DNA of 64,000 nucleotides from Drosophila miranda (GCF_003369915.1 NC_046677.1:15190001-15254000); one strand, 5' to 3'. Positions 13,801 to 26,999 are shown, counted from the first letter of the stretch. Notes: generated from the letters alone by a model not told the origin. Program-made: numbers and translations.

Positions 13801-16402
13801 GATTCCGCCCGTGGTTCTTTCACAGGCGGCGCTGTGGCATCTTCGCCTCCTGCTGTCGCTGCTGTCTCTGCCAGCTGTGGATACAAAATGATTGAGATTT
13901 TGGGGGAGTTTATAACTGGCCAACAAAAACAAACATCAAATATTTGACAGGGCATTTAATGTGAGGAAAATCAGGTCCAGAATAAACATAAATCAAATGA
14001 GGATTAACCATGGGGAGCACGGCGCAGCACTCGGCTTTAGCCGTGAGTTTGGGTAACGTTTAGCAGCACGCCAACGGAAAATTACAATCATTTTCATTAA
14101 TGGCCCGCCCGAACGCCGAACAGAACTCTGAATTTTCGTGAATGAATGGAACCGAAACCTAATGTCTATGCATAAAATACGGCATTCAGGCCGCTGAAAA
14201 TGTTGATCTAGGTCAGTGAGTGAGCGAGTCTTAACAAGAAGGCTAGCCATCTATGGAATCTCGTATGGGGATATGTCACAAAGATTAAATGAATATCGTA
14301 CTAGGGTATACAGAATTAAGGTTAATCATTTTGCCTGCAAATGAAAGTTGTTTGAGAGATACACAGATACATATGCGAGTATCTCTTCAACTTCAATGCG
14401 TAGATGACGTCAAGAAACTTTGCTAATTAATGGTTGGCTTCTCGCAATGTGGTTTATGGGGTTTCAACAAATCGAATTTCAATTGTCAATGTCTATTTAT
14501 AGAGCCATAAGGGCAATAAGGAAATTTTTGCCACTACGATAGAGCTAGACAGAGAGACAGAGTCTCACTGGAATAGCGCTGGACAGACAGACAGATAAAT
14601 GTGACGTCAATCGATCAAAAGGGGGCTTACGATAAGGTATTCCTTAGCTATCTCCCAGTCATGTGAGCTCGTGAAAGCTGTCATCCCCTAGAAGACAAGC
14701 GCAGAAATAGTTTGGGGATTTATCTCTCAACAAAATTGATGGAAAACTTACAAACCCATCAAAATAAATATTCCATGAATCGTATTATCTTTTTTTCTAT
14801 TTGCGTATTGAAGTATTTATACATATAGACACATCGCACAATTCCATCTCCCACTCCTCCCCATTGACATGTTTATGAGCTAATTTAACAGACGGAAAAC
14901 GGCATGAAGCGAGTATTGTGTAAATATTTTGTCAGTTTTTGTAGACTCAAATGCACTTCAATGATAACCAATCATCAACTGCGAATTGCAATTGCATTCG
15001 GAGTGGAATTTCTCATCTCTAGATCTGTTCTGTCGAATTGTCATCAAAAATATTTTCTCATCATCAAAACATTGCGGCGTCTTTCATTCGGACATCACTA
15101 ATTGGCTTTATTACGGTGCCTTTTTTATGATATACGGGAGGGACTGCCAACTGGTTGTAGATTGACTCTCTTTTTTAAATCTTAGAGACTATTGGAGCTA
15201 GTGCAACCAGATTTTGTATGCAGACAGACTCCTCTAACGGCTCATTTCGCTCCTTGAAATCGCGCAACTCTACGACATCCACAATTTTGAAAAAATGCCA
15301 AGACCGTAAAGGCAGAATCATTAAGAATAAACATATCTTCTTGGTTGCAAAAGCACTTTGCGATCGGAACATTATTATAGCCAGAATGAACAAAGTTAGC
15401 AGAAGCGCACCTATCGTTTGGCTCTTTGAACACCTGGCTTTCGGACACTATCAATGCTAGAGCAATGCGATTTGGAATCCACATTACTATTTACCCTAGG
15501 AAACTAAATGCTATTCTAAACATTCAGATTTGTTATAAGTACATATTTCTTTGGTTATTTACTAACTAATCTCCAAAATTGTGTATTTGAACAGCTATAG
15601 ATCTATGTATTTAAATTTTACAAGTATCAGAATAACTGGTATTCCGATTACTTTCTAAAGTTGTAGTTTATACATTATATAATGACCTATTTCTCAATTT
15701 TTAGCGTATATAAAATACCTTAAAACATTAAAAAGAAAGTTCTCTATTGCCAAGCACATGTTTTTCCACACTCCAGATATAATAATTATCCGATCGTAAT
15801 GATTTTTGGCACACAGGTAGATAATGGCTTATATATATTATCTGCCTACCAAAAACTACAGCTAAATCGTTAAATTAGTTAAATTACATCAGTTTTTAAA
15901 AGACACATCAATAGTTTTTCCTCTACACCGACCAAACATTTTCCTCTCCCACCGAAACAGTGTGAAATTTTGTACTCACATTTACTTGGGTGACAGCGTC
16001 TCCATCGCCTGCAGAGGCCACGCCCACACTGGCACTGGTGTTGGGGCGTGCCAGAGCGGTGCCCGCCAGCAGACAGAAGATGGCGCAAAGGACAAGCATC
16101 CTTCGGTCCAAAAGGCCGCCACCACCACCACTGCAGTGTGGCATCCGTCGCCTCCTCTGATTTAATGTGCTGCAGGTAGTTCTCATCGGTGGTTGTTCAT
16201 TATTTGTTGTATCAACTAATTCTATCCCGTGCCTGTGCCTGGGCCTCTGCCTGTGTCTGGCTGTGGTTTCATCTCTAATCTCTATAGCACCATTCAAGGG
16301 ACCTTCCCTTCTGCTGCTCCAGCAGGCACGTCTGGCCAGATTCATTTGCTGTTGCAGTGCCGGCGTGGCACTGTCATAGTCCTGTTCCGTAAGGCTGGTC
16401 AT
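1815..16402 (-). CDS. Nhe2: Sodium/hydrogen exchanger (SLC9 family), Nhe2
   Basis: Membrane antiporter exchanging Na+ for H+, controlling cell pH and volume. I placed 15 coding exons with matching phases: 16402-15980, 13874-13634, 11312-11049, 8959-8760, 8620-8361, 8295-8078, 8018-7726, 7663-7538, 7232-7075, 6689-6554, 4297-4241, 4117-4031, 3962-3881, 3033-2911, 2089-1815 (980 residues). Residues 102-118 form a signal peptide or first membrane segment; a Gly/Glu-rich stretch follows (141-200). Exchanger motifs are clear: PPIILDAGY (about 250), [11 protein letters not shown] and [10 protein letters not shown] (about 330-376, with the transport Asn-Asp pair), and [12 protein letters not shown] (about 560). 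From residue 640 on there is a hydrophilic regulatory tail with a basic stretch ([10 protein letters not shown]). The start has a good context (CACAATG); it sits in an exon whose acceptor is at 16531. The tail exons could be alternatively spliced. The SLC9 family is certain; the Nhe2 assignment rests on remembered neighbourhood. Confidence 0.9.
15378..15457 (+). repeat. Dispersed 80-bp repeat, copy B
   Basis: Second copy of the repeat at 151-230, lying in Nhe2 intron 1. It ends a 243-base open frame (15218-15460) and follows the phrase AACCAGATTTTGTATGCAGA (15206-15225), which resembles a phrase near 63.87 kb. It is therefore probably part of a larger interspersed element with several decayed copies in the window. 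Confidence 0.7.
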
Positions 16403-16531
16403 TGTGTTGCCACCTTAGGGATATCCTGTGGGTTTCTGGGGCGTTGCTTCCTGGCTCAATTGGACTACTCCATAGGCATAGGCATAGGTTCTTGGTTACT
16501 CCTTAAAGCCTCCTTCTTGTTCGCTTAGTTT
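16403..16531 (-). other. 5' UTR part of the Nhe2 first coding exon
   Basis: Directly upstream of the Nhe2 ATG (16402) the minus strand has a strong splice acceptor, CTTTCCTTGCAG, ending at 16532. This implies that at least one non-coding first exon lies farther upstream, at a higher coordinate. Candidate donors are at 25238 and 30071. Confidence 0.55.
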
Positions 16532-16693
16532 CTGCAAGGAAAGAGTTAACAAATATTGAATTAGTTTTTTTGGATTTTTTCTTAATTTTTGTTATCACTC
16601 CCTTACACACGCCGGTCGACCGACCTTCCACAATAACCAATCGAAACTGGATTAAACCCACACATTTCACTAACCATGAAGACTGGGTGCATC

Positions 16694-16714
16694 ATCTACA
16701 GATCATCTGTAGAT
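16694..16714. repeat. Perfect 21-bp palindrome
   Basis: Two 10-base arms (ATCTACAGAT and ATCTGTAGAT) are perfect inverted repeats around one C. It lies 290 bp upstream of the Nhe2 start codon, just beyond the UTR acceptor. It may be a dimeric protein-binding site or chance; nothing nearby settles it. Confidence 0.6.
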
Positions 16715-17535
16715 CTATTGGTGTTTACCCAGTTGAAAATCCATGCCATAATTCACACTTTAATCGATCGACTTAAGAGTCCCTTTCTTATCAGGTGAAG
16801 CTCTCTTTTTGGATTTTTTGAAGCAGGTGCAAACACAAATGTGCTAAAATCTAAAGCTGAAAAACCAAGCCAATCTGTGGCTGCGGCACGTGATTTTCCA
16901 CAATTTCCGAGCCAGCACCCACACACAATCTACCCGATTCGAGTAGGTGTGTAATATATAGCGGCGGATCAATCATTCACACTTGATAATGATGGAATCT
17001 TTTACATACAGTGTTTCGAAGGTCAATGTAATAAATATTTTGGGTTTGTTTTCGTTTTTTAGCTTTTATAGATTTTTGTATGAATCAGAAAGGAAAGTAA
17101 TTGAAATAATTCGGAATTGATTATTTTTGGTGAGAGATTAGTTTTGTATAAAGTGTCTAGCGCACAAAATCGAATTTATCAGAATTTTAAAAGCTTTTAG
17201 GAAGATATTGGCGCAATTTCAGAGTGGATTTTGCTTCAAGTATTCAAAATTATGAATTTCGAATTACGATTAAGGTCATCATGGACCAGATTTAAATATA
17301 ATAAACTTCTAGGAAAGTATCTATATTTATATTTTTCATTAATGTAATCCCTAAAACCATCTACAACATTCTTCTAAGTCAATTTTTAATAGTTGCCCAT
17401 ATTTTGTAAATGATTTTGAAACCCAGGTTTAGCTGAAACTCGTAATCATTCGATCAAAGTTAAATACTAATAGCTCTTATTTATTTCCAATGTTAATTTG
17501 ATATTAAACCCAGTGGCTATTGTTAGCCCTTCTGA

Positions 17536-17787
17536 TTAACATAATTCACATAGAAAAATTAGCAAAGATTCGGCAACACAGATGATAAGTATCTTGCGGT
17601 AAGTATCCCCACCTTCTGCACCTTCAACAGACAATATTTGTTTTTCGAACTGGATAGATCCAGTGCACTTAGCGCCATGCGAAATTAGTCTCTTGGTTAA
17701 TACCCGGAGTAAATATGGCCAGCAATAAACCAGAAGCAGAAGCAAACAGAAGACGAACAGCCCGACATTCAGGTGCCCAGAGCCCAT
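17536..17787 (-). CDS. Possible 83-residue membrane micropeptide or alternative Nhe2 5' exon
   Basis: An ATG in good context (CAACATGG) opens an 83-codon frame. Residues 9-27 form a strong hydrophobic segment (LFVFCLLLLLVYCW) followed by basic residues, as in a signal anchor. A GTGGGG donor-like site lies after codon 59, so it might be an alternative N-terminal exon, but its phase does not match the phase-0 acceptor of Nhe2 exon 2. No family is recognised. It could equally be chance. Confidence 0.2.
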   Translation of the reverse strand: MGSGHLNVGLFVFCLLLLLVYCWPYLLRVLTKRLISHGAKCTGSIQFEKQILSVEGAEGGDTYRKILIICVAESLLIFLCELC

Positions 17788-20700
17788 GTTGGTAGTCGGC
17801 GGAATTTAGATTGCGGTTCCCTGCGTTGGCCAACCGCGATAAGAACTGATTTCAATTACTATTTGCAAAAATTATATGATCCGGTATTAAGCCTTATCTA
17901 TCAAGTGCGCGCTCCCCGACTGCGACTGCGACTGCGACAACCAGATAAAGCCTCGGTCCTCGAATTAAATTAAATAATTCTACTCTACACATGTTGCAAT
18001 TAAGTGGATGATGGATGTCCTTATCCTCTCGCTATCATCTGGCATATCATTCCGAGGTTGGTGTGGAGATACTCGTACTTTTATACTACGAATGATGTTT
18101 ATTCGCTGTACAAATTTCGCTTAAGCGAATGGCAATTCGCAATTCTCTATTGATGGCACTGCCTGAAAATTATTCTTTTTCACCCGAGGCTATCCGAATG
18201 TAAATTGAGTGAAAGGTTCGTAATACTCCAAAGAATATAAATGATAATGATTAATGCAGGGCTCTCTCTATTTGATATGAGGATTAGATATAATTGTGCT
18301 GCTACTGGAACCGTGGTACAAAAGGACTATCCACATGGAGGCATTCCAGAGTCTGTTTGTACAGAGTTTTATATACATATTTTACACATTTGTTCATATA
18401 AAATTGATGACCAAAGAGTGATGCCCGCTGTTTCCTCATAATAGGAATCATATTTCTTTACCTCCTATCAAATTGATCTTTACATTCCTTAGAGCCTGTC
18501 CGTCCTATCCCAAGCCACACACGACTATTACTCAACTTCAAAAATTGATTTGAACCACTATGCCAATTTGTTGCAAACTGACGATTAGATTAGCAGCAGA
18601 CATAAAGACACACAGACAAGCTATTTTCAAGTTCAGTGACTCTGATTAAAGACCGTTTAACCAACAAACCGGTACTAACTGCCGCTTTGGCTGTAATCGA
18701 AGAAGCGTTAACATAAATTCTTTGGATTAAATCGCGGTAAAATAAATTAGGCAAGCAGTTTTAAATTAATAGCTTGAGAGAACTCAAAACATAACAGTGG
18801 ATGAAATTTGCGATTCAAGTAGCCACAATTAGGGATAGATTACTTAATAGTGGATCTTAATTGGGGATCAATGGAAATGAGTACAATAAACGTGTACGAG
18901 CACGTGTTTTCATAAACTTTTTAGAGGAATATGAGTATATGGTCTAAAGTTTCTGTTACTCTAACTATCACCCAGATAATCACTTTAAATATCTCATGGA
19001 ATAGAATAGAATATCTCTATCCACTGTATGCATGAAATCATTTCACCTCCCGAGTCGCACATCGCACGGCCCGAGGAAATCCTTGGAAATCAAGCAGCAA
19101 GTGCGCCAACATTTAATTGATTTCTTCGCACATCGCCCCGGAAAATGTTTTAATATTTAATTTGAGTTTACTTTATGGACCGAACCCTTGATCCCCCTTT
19201 TCCGCTTTGGTGCTCGGGGATTGATTCCTCTCTCGCTCTCTGTTTCGTTATCACCTCTCTGTTTACTTTGCCCCGCAAAGAGTGCGACTAAATATTTGAG
19301 GTAAGGATTTTCTACCATCAGCAGAGTTCAAGTTTAGCCAGCGGAAAATATTGTATAATTTCAAAGGTCAAACGAATATTTGTATGTAAGTCTAGTATAT
19401 ATTCATGAATATAACCAATTGGGCAGCAATGTGAATATAATGGATATGGCATGATATATATTTTGGCCAGGGACCAAGTTTGTCTGGTTGTCTGACGCTC
19501 ACGTAAAGACTGTTTGCAAATGAAACAGAAAATATTGAATTATGGCAAACAACAAATATATATTCATTTTTGGGGGTTGCATTTTGATGGGACTGTACCT
19601 GGAGCGGTAGGAAACAAAGTTGCATTACAGGTATAGATCCATGTTTTTGTCGAGGCTGTACCAGGAACTGTCCAGAGCATCATTTGATCGGACTTTGGCA
19701 GAAACTGTGCTTATCTTTGGTAAGAGTGTGCCAAGAAGAGTAAGAATTTAATTTCATGTTAAGCATTGTAACTTTTGTAGAGACTGTACCAGTAAGAACC
19801 TGATTTGCCTTACCAGACAGACATCGAAAGACACCATTACAATCGATCCGAATCGGTCACCGGTTAAAGCCCGAAATGGAAATGATTCGCCATCCCCATT
19901 CCCTAACCAAAAACTCTATTCGTTTTGACCAAGTTGTTTTTTTTTGGCTTGAACCTTGCCCTAAAGCTACTGAGGTTTGTCGTTACGCTTTCTGCATCGC
20001 CTAATCGATAGGAAAATGCCCCACACACTTGTACACAAAATGGTAAAATGGAAAAATGCCATCGCTGCTAGCAGGGCGAAGCACACACATTATTTATAAA
20101 CAAATCAAATGCTCAATTGATTTATGAAAAATGCAACCGGTAAGAACCCACTATTACCGGTTACAAGCGATTATCCAGAGTCCAGAGAAAACATAGAAGA
20201 ACACAACAACAGAACGGCAACACACATGAATACTTTAGGAACTTGGCAGGAAAACTGAACGAGTGCATGTGTCTAGCAGTTTAATTTAAGTTGGAAAAAT
20301 ACGGTAAAACGTTTTCCACATGCGAAAAGACCTTCTCATAGGATATACACAGATGTGCATGGGCAGCACTCGCAAATGTAAATTTCTCCGTCGATGCCAA
20401 CTTGAATAATGACTGTTTACGACTGAACAAAAGTTCCATTGTCTGGGCGCCATTGGTTTCTGGTTCCCTGAGGCGTGTTCCGGCAAAAATAGTTTTTCAA
20501 ATAACATTTTATTCCATTATTTGTTTTCTGAATGAATGAATGAATGCCGAAGCATGTCCCATCAGAGGCAAGTGGCTTATTTGATGATCATTATCACCCA
20601 ACCTGCTGAAACAGGTGAATTTTGTTTTGTAAACTTACGTTCCGTAGAGGTAATAAATATTTACGAGTCTTCCTCTTTTCTCTTTGTAGTGTAATGTTTA

Positions 20701-23700
20701 TCAGATTTGTGATATTAAGTCATTTATACTACTAGACAGGTAGCACGAATTCACACTTTTGAATAAGTAGAAAATCGAAACATCCAAGGGGATCAACCTG
20801 AAAGGGTGGATTTTGATGGGACTGTACCAGGAATGGAATGGAACGAAACTGATATGTACATAGATATGTTTTTTTTTTTTCTAATTGAAAAGTTATAAAT
20901 TTATATTGGATGTAATTACTTATGTAATTTTTAAAAGTCAAAATCTATTATTTTTTTAAAAGATTTAAGCGCTAACATTTTTGGAGATACGATTTATGAT
21001 TTATTTTTATTATTTTTCTATAATCATTTATTTCATTTTATTTATTTGTTTAATTTTATTATTTTTAATTTTGTTACTAAAAAATATAATAAATTGTGTC
21101 TCATCTTCTTAAGAGACTAAACATAAATTTACTTTTACATTTTCCTCTACCTTTATCACACCAGGTCCTTTATGTCTTTTTACATCCTAAGAAAACATTA
21201 CAGATTGTATTACAGATGAAATCTTTAAACCTGCTCTTAACCATGTCATCTTGAGACATGTGCAGGATAAATTCAGAGAGTGACATACAATAAGTATTCA
21301 GAGAGAAAGCAAAAGTATTCTGCCATTGGCAGACTTTCCAAATAATAAATGTTCATCAGCATAAAGCCAAGAGCATAAAAAAGAGTTGCCAAAAAGAAAA
21401 TTTACATATGTACATATGTGTCGCGGATGGATGACAAACCTAAAGAGAAAACCCAACATAAATGAGAAGTAGAGAACCCAAATAAGAAACAAGAATCAAG
21501 GCAAAGCGAAGCAGAGCCAGTCTGGGTATGCTTTTCACTGTACGGACGTTTTAGATACCCTTTCACAACCAAAACGTTTATTAGATTATGGAATTGCAAC
21601 GAATGTGTATCCCTTCGCTTATGGATACATTTTTACAGCAAAAAAACTTCATTCTGCATTCTTCTGTCTGCAAACTTTATAGAATGCTCGAAACTGAAAG
21701 CTTAAAAACTCATAGAAACCGATGGATCTAAATGATCTCGACTTATGTTGAAACCTATAATATCCTCTCTGCTAGGGTATCTACAAATCATTTTGCGGTT
21801 TTTTGCGACAAATTTGTGACTGGGACGTGGTTTGAGTGACTGACTGTCTGACAGGCGCCGGATGAGAGGGCGGCCGATCCAAAAAAAAAACTTGTATCAG
21901 AAATGGCATTGAAATTGTCAGTTGTTGGCGTTTCATTCACTCTTTGTTGTATTTCTATAGGAATATATAAGTACATATGTATGTACATATATCAGTCGTC
22001 GCGAGGGGTAGGCGCCATGGCAGTAGACGATAAGGCATTAGAATCCCCCTAACTGGGATTTCAGAGGAAATATTGATTCGAGAAAGTACATTAGAAAATG
22101 AATTTGATTTCCCTTCAAGTTTTAATGTTCTTAAATTGAGTATTTATAGCTTTCACTATCGTCATAATCACACCGCTTAACGACAACTTTGGCTTTTATC
22201 TAGCAAACCAATGTTCAAAGAAGTTTTCTAACATTATGACTGCATTCTGATAAAAATATTCCGGTCAGCCCCAAACCAACTGGACCGTAATTAAAAGCTT
22301 TAAAATCGATTTGGCATGAACATTTTTCTACGTTGTTCGTTTTTCCCCCAAATTGGATTTTTAGCTAAAAGCCTTTTTGGGCTGGTGTCTACACTTGAGA
22401 TATTGCTCAACTGATTACAAGGAATAAATAATAATTGGGAATAGAAATGGCAGCCCAGCCCCGAAAAGTCATTACACTGATTGTGGTCAAGGCCTCCCCA
22501 TGTCGATGATGTCAACACTCTCAATCATAAATCAAAATTCAGTTGTTTTGTTGCAAAAGGGAAACCTGTCAAATATTATCAGGTGGAAAAGGTCGTAAAT
22601 TTCCACGAGTTTCATGGTTAAAGTAGGGGGATTTCTACAGGTATCGAAAATGTTTCCCGACTTTCTAAGAAGAGCAGAACCGTCCGAGAACTGTAAGAAA
22701 CTTTTATATATAGTTATAGTCATTCCCATGAAAAAAGGAACACTCAGAGAACTATCTGTGTCACCTCTGTAAATATCATACCACCTTTACGACAATGCCA
22801 CTGACCATCAGCACCTCCATTCTCGTAAGTACATACATGGTCTTAATTAATGAGCAACCACATAAGATAACAAAATGAACAGAGTTTCCATAAGAGTTTC
22901 ATTTATAAACTACATTTGTTTATTGGTTGAACGATGTGGCGGTATCTGTGTGGTTTACTCCTATCTAAATTTATTGGCAAATTGATAATAAAATCAAATT
23001 GATTGAAGATTTAATTCCGATAATATGCTCGTCTCTCTCTGTCTCTTCCCACAATCGTGGTACGAGTAAATACATCTATTACATATGTATTGTATTTTTT
23101 ATTTATATAAGTACATATGTACACATAAGAATACGTGCCTATAAATATTTATTCATGTGCACCGCTGCTGTTGATAGAGAGGGGGTCGCCAAATCGAGAC
23201 AAACTTGTTTTGTAACGATGTTAAAGCAACGGCTTTTTGCCGATAGTCGGCTACTGGAGATTGAGTCATAAAAATGCTCACTAAAAATTGTATTAAAACT
23301 ATTAGAGTATTTTATGCCCTTTAAGAAGCATACCCTTGAAAGTATCAGGAATATTCTTAAGAAAGATTATTTCAAATCTTTTCTTAGTCTCAGGAACCTT
23401 TTCTACAATAAATACTATGGAATCAAGATGAAAATAATCACCAGTGATAATTATGAAATCATGTTGTAATATTGAATGAGTTTTCATTCATTCATGTACA
23501 ATTTCTTGCACAGTTTAAGGAAATTATTACTTCAATTGTTAATTTAATATTAAAAATAATTCAGGATTGAAAACTTCTTACAAATATAGTCACTAATAAA
23601 AACAAAGACAGTGGTCCTAAGAGCCTCGTTCCTATATCGAGTCTATATAACCATGTTTAAAAGTTTACTTTTATACTAGTCTCTCAATTTAATACAGTTT

Positions 23701-24164
23701 CATATACTACTACAAAAGTAGGAATTACCCGCAACTGATGCTCGATATCTGATGTATATTTGCTTTATGCATGATTCGGTCGAAAGAAATAACAGATAAC
23801 TATATTCTACCCCTATAGAGTGCAGATCGTTCCAAAATTAACCTCGTATTCGTCATGATCTCTTGACGGAGGGTATAGCAAATGTAAATAACAGAAAATA
23901 AAAGAGAGAAAACCCAGATTAGAATGGCCTCGCTCTCGGATTTCAGCGGATCTTTGGCTCTGGGTGAAAAGATGCTGGAGAGATGACTCAGCAGTCAAAC
24001 ATTGAATTACCAAACGAGCCACATGGGTGACTGGAGTACAGAAGAGAGAAGAGGAGGCGTATGTATACGGTTGGTTTCTACGAAAATGTCATGTTGTCAT
24101 GCGTTATCTGCTTGGTAACAGCATAAGGCAGAATAACAGAAACTAGCGGAACAGAACCGAGGCA

Positions 24165-24355
24165 TCGTATACCCTTTGCAGATCGATACCATGGTATCTA
24201 CTATATATTCGATTCCAATAACTAAAGAAAAACATTCCGACCTTCGGTGTTCGTTTGACTATAGGGGACTTTTACTGTAGTTATTGTAGGAAATGCTAGG
24301 TGCTTGTCAAAAATGTAGGCCAACGATTGGTATACCTTCTGCAAAGGGTATAAAA
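24165..24355. repeat. Degenerate element edges
   Basis: A segment begins CGTATACCCTTTGCAGAT and ends CTGCAAAGGGTATAAAAA, so its ends form an imperfect inverted repeat (TATACCCTTTGCAG / CTGCAAAGGGTATA). This edge sequence is typical of decayed Drosophila interspersed elements. The interior is not recognisable. Confidence 0.4.
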
Positions 24356-25237
24356 AAAACCGAAAATATTATGCACAGTGGCGGAAAGAACTGTATGAAC
24401 TACCAAAATGTATGTCTTCTGTATAGTATCTGAGGAAAAGTATCTGATGAAAACGGAGGATTGCTTCTGAGCTCTGGCGATGGTGCAAATGAGGTCGTAC
24501 ATCGACTTTTGTCAGCCACTATGCCGTACATATTTCGGAATGCGAAACGGGAACAGCAACAACAACAACGCTAGACAGAAGTAACAACAAAAGTAGAGCA
24601 ATTCGGTGAGCGGGGGTAGAAGATGGAGAAGAGAAAACAAGCGGGAAAAGCAGAGCAGAACAGAGCCGGGTCACGCAGCACCAGCGGCAGCCGGCAACAG
24701 ACTCAAAATAAACTCAAGTGCACTTTTGGTAAGAAAATTTCAACACGAACAAAAAACTACAGAAAGCGCTTTGCTTGGAAAAAGAAAAATTATAAAAGAT
24801 GGCTAAAAATACGCAGATATAAGTACATACATATGTATTTCCTACACGTCCGCTGCCTTGATTTCCACTTTATCTACGCACGTTTTTCCACTGTGGTTCC
24901 CTTTACTTTACCGCTAGGTTTCGAAGTCGACAGCGACAACAGCAACAACAGCCAAAACAAATCAGCCGGCAGCTGTTCTGCCGTTTCTGTTATTTTCCTT
25001 TGCACCCCCTCTCGCACCATTAGGACGCAAACACACTCTCTTTGGCTAGACCAAAGAAGGGTATATTAAATGGAAGGTTTGGCAACAAATATCACACACT
25101 CCATATCCAATAGTTTTAGTCTTAAATGTTGATTAGAAGACTTTTTTAGAGAATGAGATAATACCAAAATAGGACCACATATCATCTAGAAACTGGCTTG
25201 ACTTCTACATAGAGGATGAATTCTCGCGCTGTCTCAC

Positions 25238-25424
25238 CTTATATACAATATTCCTTGGTTCAGGCTTTCCCTTGAATTTGTTTTGATTTTTGATTCAGCT
25301 TCGATATTGCGATACACGTTATTAACAATTTCTTCCCGCCAGCAACAAAAATGTTTTATTAATACAAACAAAAAACACTGCCTCTGAAGGGGCCGCGGGT
25401 GGAAAAGGGCGCGCACAATTTATA
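25238..25424 (-). promoter_or_regulatory. Candidate Nhe2 promoter and first non-coding exon
   Basis: On the minus strand a TATAAA box (25424-25419) is followed by GC-rich DNA with an Inr-like TTCAGAGG near 25386. The stretch ends in a strong splice donor, TATATAAG|GTGAGAC, with the last exon base at 25238. Spliced to the acceptor at 16531 this would give a non-coding leader for Nhe2. Inferred from signals only; no transcript evidence. Confidence 0.4.
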
Positions 25425-25686
25425 CACAAACAACAAACACACACGAACGAGCGTACCGTAAAACACACAGCTTGCTACTCATTTACATATACACATCACG
25501 TACAGGTATGTAAGTGTATTTTATTCATTTTCGAATAATTTTCAAATAAATTGAGTACCAAATTGGCAAACCAAAGACAAAATCGGACCGCTGCTTGCTT
25601 GCTCCGCCGGCCGTGGAAAAATTAAAACTGCCTCATGAAATCTAAATACAAATTCGAAAATTCCACTGCTACAGCGACATTTCCAG

Positions 25687-25765
25687 CTGTTGGGAGAGTC
25701 TAACAGAGCGCGGGTCTGTTAAGCCAGAGAACAGAGGAAAACACAGCCGGCAACCAAGGTGTATC
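25687..25765. repeat. Duplicated CTAACAG/CAACCAAGGTG module, copy 1
   Basis: Contains TCTAACAGAG, GGTCTGTTAAG and CAACCAAGGTGTATCAGAACAGGG in order. The same order of short motifs recurs at 26058-26140, about 370 bp away. It lies just upstream of the candidate Nhe2 first exon and may be a duplicated regulatory module. Confidence 0.45.
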
Positions 25766-26057
25766 AGAACAGGGTGGGGCATTGCTAGAGAGCGCTCTCA
25801 CGGATGCTGTTTCTGTGTGTCGCAGTATTTAAATATTTTCATGAAACTGCAACGTGAGTTTCAAAAACAGACCAAGTGTGCGATGAAATTTTGCGTGCCT
25901 CCGTTAAAGAACTTCGTTTGGATTTCTTGGAACTGTTCCTTACAAAGCTCAACTTTCAAAATGTATAACTGTTGTTGCTAACTTGCGGGGTTTGACTGTT
26001 TTTTGTTGGTTTGGTTGGTTGTGAATTCCCATTTCTTTTGCAACTTTGCTTTTGACA

Positions 26058-26140
26058 GCGTCTAACAGAGAGCTGTTAATAGGTCTGCCTCTGTTAATAT
26101 AAATAACAGACGTCAACCAAGGTGTGTTAAAACAGGGAAA
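26058..26140. repeat. Duplicated CTAACAG/CAACCAAGGTG module, copy 2
   Basis: Diverged second copy: TCTAACAGAGAGCTGTTA, TCTGTTAAT, then CAACCAAGGTGTGTTAAAACAGGG. CTGTTA/TAACAG pairs occur repeatedly inside. No function is recognised. Confidence 0.45.
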
Positions 26141-26999
26141 CAATTTCCAGACAGATCTCTTTTACACGTTTTATGGATTTATTATGGATTAATATGCTGA
26201 ATTCGAATAAAATATGTATGTGCATACAACTTCACATTTCACAAATTCTACAACCGAAATGACTAGTATCTGTTGCAAATAGGTATCCGGTCATTGGAGG
26301 CAGAGAAGCTCAACACATTTTTAATTGGTTCTGGGATATGACAGGCAATTTCTGAATTCCCATTCCTTTTGTAATTCCTTTCCAATTTTGTCGGGTTAAT
26401 GAAAATGTATGCGGTATAATTGAGCAAACAGACGAACCGGACCGCAAGGGACAGAAGAGTTTTCTGCAGTTTAAATTGATTTTTTTTTGTGTGCATAACA
26501 AGGCACAAGCGTGGGCATGGGTTGGGTCCTGTGGCAAGGATAACAACACGTTTGCCATTCCCTTGTAATTGCAAGCCTGTGTGCTGCTGCTCCGGCTGCA
26601 CTTGGTTGGCAAACATTTCAATATAGTAGTAGGGTTCGTGGCATTTCCATATCGATCGGTTGGTTGGCTACCGCCATTCGCCAGCAGCCATCTATCTAGG
26701 AGAAGTACCTCCCACCCACTCGTATTACGTAGCATCCAGCAGTGTACACTCAGTGCTCTGGTGGACACATTATCCTTGTACTTGAACGATTTGCAGGCTA
26801 AGTGCACATAATTGAATACTAAGGACAATCCAGTGCAGGTTCTCTTTTTACGACATTGCGTCGTCCGTCTCCGTCTGCCTTGATTGGGCGCTCCTAACGA
26901 CTATTTTATGAATGAAGAAAAAGGGAATTGCTACCATTATGGTTAGTATATAATTTTGCTAATGATTTCCAGCATTGACAATGCGAAAATAATCCTGAT

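Larger units (their letters stand above)
16532..25237. other. Long upstream intron of Nhe2
   Basis: About 8.7 kb of AT-rich DNA, probably the 5' intron of Nhe2. It contains one small candidate open frame (17787-17536, described separately), a 21-bp palindrome, GA- and TA-rich simple sequence, and fragments ending in ATACCCTTT or AAAGGGTATA that look like old transposon edges. No RNA gene or recognised conserved exon was found. Confidence 0.5.

Noticed and set aside
24606-25069. 148-codon plus-strand frame with a basic N-terminus
   Set aside because: No start-context support, no domain, lies in repeat-edged DNA; translation looks random after residue 60.
26310-26828. 172-codon open frame on the minus strand
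   Set aside because: No codon bias, no signal or domain, overlaps other long frames on the same strand; likely chance.
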